Below, piece by piece: positions 60,593-64,000 of a DNA stretch of 64,000 bases. The position numbers and the translations under genes were made by a program. Within the stretch, counting starts at the first letter, position 1, and each line of letters opens with the position of its first letter. Source of the stretch: JANQPX01 sp039197065 (GTDB taxonomy: Bacteria > Pseudomonadota > Alphaproteobacteria > Geminicoccales > Geminicoccaceae); contig JBCCUL010000017.1 in assembly GCA_039197065.1 (NCBI GenBank), positions 1-64,000 of the forward strand. The letters are read 5' to 3'. The notes below the pieces were generated by a model. It was not told the origin of the DNA and did not search any database. It saw only the letters and a list, made by a program, of their open reading frames with translations.

Positions 60593-61300
60593 ATGCAAAA
60601 TTTGTCCTGCAAGACATGCGGCGCGACGCTTAGCGAGAGAGATTTGGATCGCAGGCTAGCGATCATCAGCTGCAGCCATTGCGGCGGCATTTACGATCTG
60701 ACCAAGGGTCAGGAGAGCACGAAGCAAGGTGACGACGAGCCGATGGAGGCGCGCGCCATAGCCCCTCTGCCAGGTAAATTTCGCGTCAAACAGGATCGAA
60801 ACCGGCTAAGAGTTTCATGGCACTGGATCAGTGCCAAGGTTCTGTTTCTGATACCGTTCACAATTGCCTGGAACAGCTTTCTTTTCCCGATGATCTGGAG
60901 ACCCGAAGCCTTCAGCTTCTTTCTCACCGGCCATTTAGCCATTGGGATTTACCTCGTCTACTACACGTTCGCCGAGCTTCTCAACAAGACGACGATAACC
61001 GTGGACAGCCGCCGGCTTACCGTCCGGCACTATCCCCTGCCCTGGTGGCCTGCGCCGACGATTGATGTCGCTGACATCGAACAATTTTACGTCGTTGAAC
61101 GTGTAAGAAAAAGCAAGGACAGCGAAACTGTCTATTTCGACGTTCACGCCGTCAAACGGGACAACCGCAACGTTAAGGTGCTGCTCGGCCTGGAGGAGGT
61201 CGGCCAGGCTCTCTATCTGGAACAGACCTTCGAAAAGATCATGAATATTCGCGACCGTCCGGTGGCAGGCGAGGTAAGGAAGGACCACGTCTACCTCTGA
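60593..61300 (+). CDS. Zinc-ribbon membrane-associated hypothetical protein
   Basis: A 235-residue protein not assigned to a known family. The N-terminus has a zinc ribbon: CKTCG (residues 6-10) and CSHCGG (27-32). Two hydrophobic helices lie near residues 80-105 and 110-130. The C-terminal ~100 residues form a PH-like, beta-rich cytosolic domain (TITVDSRRLTVRHYPLPWW, FYVVERVRKSKDSETVYFDV). It is similar in plan to proteins with zinc ribbon plus bacterial PH-like domain. It is convergent with mazG. A weak ribosome site. Confidence 0.75.
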   Translation: MQNLSCKTCGATLSERDLDRRLAIISCSHCGGIYDLTKGQESTKQGDDEPMEARAIAPLPGKFRVKQDRNRLRVSWHWISAKVLFLIPFTIAWNSFLFPMIWRPEAFSFFLTGHLAIGIYLVYYTFAELLNKTTITVDSRRLTVRHYPLPWWPAPTIDVADIEQFYVVERVRKSKDSETVYFDVHAVKRDNRNVKVLLGLEEVGQALYLEQTFEKIMNIRDRPVAGEVRKDHVYL

Positions 61301-61327
61301 GCGACGACCCGATCCTGATCGCTGCGA

Positions 61328-62149
61328 TCAGCGCCGTTCCACGCCCTTTGCTGACTGCCAAAGCTCCTCGAGTTCATCGAGCGGCGTATCATTCATCGCT
61401 CGACCATCTTTTTCAAGGGCTTGCTCGACGGCACGAAAGCGTTGCTCGAACTTGTGGTTGGTGCGTCGAAGCGCTTTTTCCGGATCGATCTTCAGATGGC
61501 GGGCCAGATTGGCGATGGTGAAGAGAACATCGCCGAGCTCATCCTCCACCCGGTCAGGTGTCGCACCGGTTCCAAGTTCAGCCCTGAGCTCGCCAAGCTC
61601 CTCATCAAGTTTATCCAGCACCTGACAGGTGCTCGGCCAGTCGAAGCCACCGCGTGCCGCGCGTTTCTGTAGCTTCTCGGCGCGGGTCAGGGCCGGCAGG
61701 CCGAGCGGCACGTCGTCCAGGAGGCTCTCGCGCGCCGCCTTCCCTTTCAGCCTGCGCTCCTCCGCCTTCAGCTCCTCCCAGGCCTTGGTCTGGGCGCTTG
61801 CGCTGTCGACGGTCGCGTCGCCGAAGACATGGGGGTGACGGCGGATCATCTTCTCGGTGATCGCTTCCGCGACGTCGTCAAAAGTAAACGCCAGGCCGGC
61901 GTCCGGCCATTCGGAGGCCATGTGGCTGTGGTAGACGACCTGGAAAAGCAGATCGCCAAGCTCTTCCTTGAGATCGGTCATGTCACCGCGGGCGATCGCA
62001 TCGGCGACTTCATAGGCCTCTTCGATCGTGCAGGGTGCGATGGTCTCGAAGGTCTGTTCGATGTCCCAGGGACAGCCCCCCTCCGGATCGCGCAGCCGCA
62101 ACATGACGGCGATCAGTCGATCGATCGCACGGGCGTTTTCGGACGACAT
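61328..62149 (-). CDS. mazG: Nucleoside triphosphate pyrophosphohydrolase
   Basis: Cytoplasmic enzyme of 273 residues that hydrolyses NTPs and dNTPs to monophosphates and pyrophosphate, removing damaged or excess nucleotides. Two MazG domains are present: the first with GGCPWDIEQTFETIAP, TIEEAYEVADAI and LKEELGDLLFQVVYH (EExxE-EExxD metal site), the second with LDEELGELRAEL and VEDELGDVLFTIANLAR. The start is ATG 62149 with AAGGAGG eight bases upstream; a longer frame to 62209 is not needed. It is downstream of the GT4 gene on the same strand. Confidence 0.95.
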   Translation of the reverse strand: MSSENARAIDRLIAVMLRLRDPEGGCPWDIEQTFETIAPCTIEEAYEVADAIARGDMTDLKEELGDLLFQVVYHSHMASEWPDAGLAFTFDDVAEAITEKMIRRHPHVFGDATVDSASAQTKAWEELKAEERRLKGKAARESLLDDVPLGLPALTRAEKLQKRAARGGFDWPSTCQVLDKLDEELGELRAELGTGATPDRVEDELGDVLFTIANLARHLKIDPEKALRRTNHKFEQRFRAVEQALEKDGRAMNDTPLDELEELWQSAKGVERR

Positions 62150-62221
62150 GGAATAGGCCTCCTTCAACATTGGCAGCCCGGCATGACATGGCGAGCCCTG
62201 GCTTGGCAAGGTCGGCAGTGA

Positions 62222-63322
62222 TCAGAGCATGGAGGAAACCGCATCCCAGAACATGGCGGCCTGACGGCGTTTGGTGAACATCGAGGCCCGCTCCAGACCG
62301 CGTGTTCTCAGATCGTCAAAAAGGCTGGGATCTTCGAGGATCCGGCGCACGGCCTTCGCAGCCGCCTCGCCATCGTCGGGATCGACCAGAAGGGCGGCCT
62401 CACCCAGCACTTCCGGCATCGATGTTCGATCGCTCGCCACCACTGGAACACCCCGCGCCATAGCCTCCAGCGGCGGCAGGCCGAAGCCCTCATAGCGGGA
62501 CAGGAACAGGAAAACGCTGGCCTCGCGGTAATGTCGCGCCAGCGTCTCGTCGTCGACATGGCCGGTGATCGTGACGTGTTCCTGGAGCCCGAGACGCTGG
62601 ATCGCCTGCCCGACCCCGGGATAGCGCGGATCGGGTTCGCCAACGATCGTAAGACCGACATCGATGCCCCAACGCCTGAGCGCCGCCACCGTCTCGACGC
62701 AACCGACGATATTCTTGTAGGGCGCATCCCGCCCCACATAAAGAAGGCCCGACGCGGGCCGGCGTTGACTTGGCGGCGGAACGGTTGGTGGTGTTGGGAC
62801 TGAGTTGTTGACCGTTGCGAGCTTGCTGCCGGCGTTGGGGAACATGTCGGCGATGTCCCGTTTCGCGTGGTCGCTGACGGTGAGAACCTGGTCAGCCATG
62901 CCGACCTGCAGGCGAAGCCATTGACGCCAGATCGGGGAGAAACGGCCTTTGGCCGAACGCGGCAGGAGGTCCGGGCAGCGAAGCGGGATGATGTCGTGGA
63001 CGGTGATCACCTGCTTCAGGCTTCCCATGAGCGGCGCGAAACAGTCGGGGCTTACCAGGACCTCAATGCCGCGCGCGGCAAGAGCCCGTGAGAGACGAAG
63101 CTGACCGATGGGCTCATAGGGTGCGCGATCGACGATCTGCCAATGGAGCCCAGTTGCAGGAGCCAGCGCCTCGGGAATGGTCTGGGCGGGACGACGCACC
63201 AGAAGAAGCGGTGCGGGCGGACCGATCTCGACCAAGCCTTCGATCAGGTTCCAGGCGAAGCGTCCGAAGCCGCTGAGCGGGCCGGCTGCATAGCGCATGT
63301 CGATCGCAAGCCTGGGGTTCAT
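62222..63322 (-). CDS. GT4 family glycosyltransferase
   Basis: A 366-residue GT-B glycosyltransferase. Typical parts: DMRYAAGPLSGFGRFAWNLIEGL at the N-terminus, VITVHDIIPLRCPDLLP near residue 108, GLLYVGRDAPYKNIVGCVETV near 195, and the EX7E region FLFLSRYEGFGLPPLEAMARG near 275 with VPVVASDRTSMPEVLGEAALLVDP after it. No signal peptide. Its ATG overlaps the stop of the LysR gene (ATGA), so the two are translated together. Acceptor and donor sugars unknown. Confidence 0.93.
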   Translation of the reverse strand: MNPRLAIDMRYAAGPLSGFGRFAWNLIEGLVEIGPPAPLLLVRRPAQTIPEALAPATGLHWQIVDRAPYEPIGQLRLSRALAARGIEVLVSPDCFAPLMGSLKQVITVHDIIPLRCPDLLPRSAKGRFSPIWRQWLRLQVGMADQVLTVSDHAKRDIADMFPNAGSKLATVNNSVPTPPTVPPPSQRRPASGLLYVGRDAPYKNIVGCVETVAALRRWGIDVGLTIVGEPDPRYPGVGQAIQRLGLQEHVTITGHVDDETLARHYREASVFLFLSRYEGFGLPPLEAMARGVPVVASDRTSMPEVLGEAALLVDPDDGEAAAKAVRRILEDPSLFDDLRTRGLERASMFTKRRQAAMFWDAVSSML

Positions 63323-64000
63323 CGGCGGGCCGGGTCCGCCTGGTCATCGGGCATGGCCTTGCCGGCCAGCAGAAGGCGATCGCCTTCCAACGCTTCCTCC
63401 ATATGCCGGATGAAGGCGCGAATGCGGGCGACCCGTTCGAGATCGACATGGGTCAGAACCCAAACGCCGGTTTCCAAACCATCCATCGGCCCTTGGAGCC
63501 GGGTCAGCGCGGGATCGGGATCACCGAGACAGCAAGGCAGGGCTGCAAGACCGAGCCCGGCGGCAGCGGCGCGATGAAGGGCGACGAAGCTGTCGGCGCG
63601 AAAGATGACCCGTTCATCCGATACATGGCGGCGCACCCAGTCCGATATCGGCGCGTTGGCCAGAACATCGTCGCCTGCGAGCCAGGCCTGATCCGCAGCC
63701 AGCGGATCTGAGGAGTGGTCGTCCAGATAGGTCTCGGCGCCGTAGACGGCAAAGCCGATATCGGCAATCCGCTTGCCGGTCAGCGGCGACGGCATCTCCT
63801 TTGCCGGCCGGATCGCAACATCGGCGTCCCGCTTGGTAAGATTGAGGCGGTTGTTGGTGAGCGCCAGCTCGATGGTGATGAGCGGATGCTGTTGCCGGAA
63901 ACTCTGGAGATGCCGGGGCAGCACCGACGTCACGAAGGTGTCGGTCGTGGTGACGCGAATGATGCCTTCCAGCTTCAGATCCCGCCCGGCGATGCGGCGC
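63319..64000 (-). CDS. LysR-family transcriptional regulator (5' end beyond window)
   Basis: The C-terminal effector-binding domain of a LysR-type regulator: RVTTTDTFVTSVLPRHLQSF, DADVAIRPAKEMPSPLTGKRI, VALHRAAAAGLGLAALPCCLGDP. The frame is open to the window edge at 64000, so the N-terminal helix-turn-helix and true start lie outside. Its stop overlaps the start of a GT4 glycosyltransferase gene, an unusual coupling for a LysR gene. Target genes unknown. Confidence 0.88.
   Translation of the reverse strand, partial: RRIAGRDLKLEGIIRVTTTDTFVTSVLPRHLQSFRQQHPLITIELALTNNRLNLTKRDADVAIRPAKEMPSPLTGKRIADIGFAVYGAETYLDDHSSDPLAADQAWLAGDDVLANAPISDWVRRHVSDERVIFRADSFVALHRAAAAGLGLAALPCCLGDPDPALTRLQGPMDGLETGVWVLTHVDLERVARIRAFIRHMEEALEGDRLLLAGKAMPDDQADPARR

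Overview
The window is a high-GC chromosomal segment of an alphaproteobacterium. Genes pointing that way include clpX, gshA of the class III/plant-like type, prmA, a GapR/DUF2312 protein, adjacent fabI and aroC on one strand, a TakP-like TRAP receptor and several typical alphaproteobacterial small repeats. The order within the class cannot be fixed from this sequence. No rRNA, tRNA or CRISPR array was recognised.

Layout. 1-7.5 kb: the 3' part of clpX, a DUF3108 protein, a CxxC carboxymuconolactone-decarboxylase-like protein, and a TRAP importer (dctP-dctQ-dctM, minus strand) behind an aspartate/glutamate racemase-family gene. 7.5-10.3 kb: a 265-bp MITE-like element, a CxxC membrane protein and gshA. 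10.3-23.6 kb: an accessory surface-glycan region. It holds a GH10-like lipoprotein that has lost both catalytic glutamates, a D-2-hydroxyacid dehydrogenase, a GT4 glycosyltransferase, a CelD/BcsL-like acyltransferase, a PEP-CTERM protein behind a well-spaced sigma-54 promoter, two sulfotransferases, a Wzx-type flippase and a two-gene cassette with a phage-structural flavour. 23.8-33.7 kb: FAD oxidoreductase, fatty-acid desaturase, a PGRP-LysM-M15 peptidase, msrP with a small membrane protein, and a ChaN-PDZ / M1-peptidase operon. 33.8-41.4 kb: housekeeping (prmA, UvrD/PcrA helicase, DMT transporter, Lon-like AAA protease, cytochrome c). 41.6-45.2 kb: an ABC sugar-type importer with no ATPase gene beside it. 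45.5-49.8 kb: a DoxX-like pair, then a TakP-like receptor beside an unusual TAXI-OmpA fusion. 49.9-52.9 kb: a bacterial NLR-like NACHT-LRR gene split by a one-base frameshift. 52.9-64 kb: ssb, gapR-like, an AEC transporter, aroC, fabI, an IS5 remnant, an AT-rich PAS/degenerate chemoreceptor gene, yihY, mazG, a GT4 enzyme and a LysR regulator cut by the window edge.

The most notable items are: (1) the NACHT-LRR gene, whose two halves join into one roughly 975-residue protein if a CCC run at 52101-52103 gains one C; (2) a dispersed repeat of about 70 bp that starts at the TAG stop codon of four unrelated genes on both strands, always in the gene's orientation, with its palindromic head alone after a fifth; (3) the catalytically dead GH10-like lipoprotein in the glycan region; (4) the TAXI-OmpA fusion next to a TRAP receptor without membrane subunits; (5) the sigma-54 promoter of the PEP-CTERM gene. 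Intrinsic hairpins between receptor and permease genes in both importer operons suggest deliberate over-production of the binding proteins.
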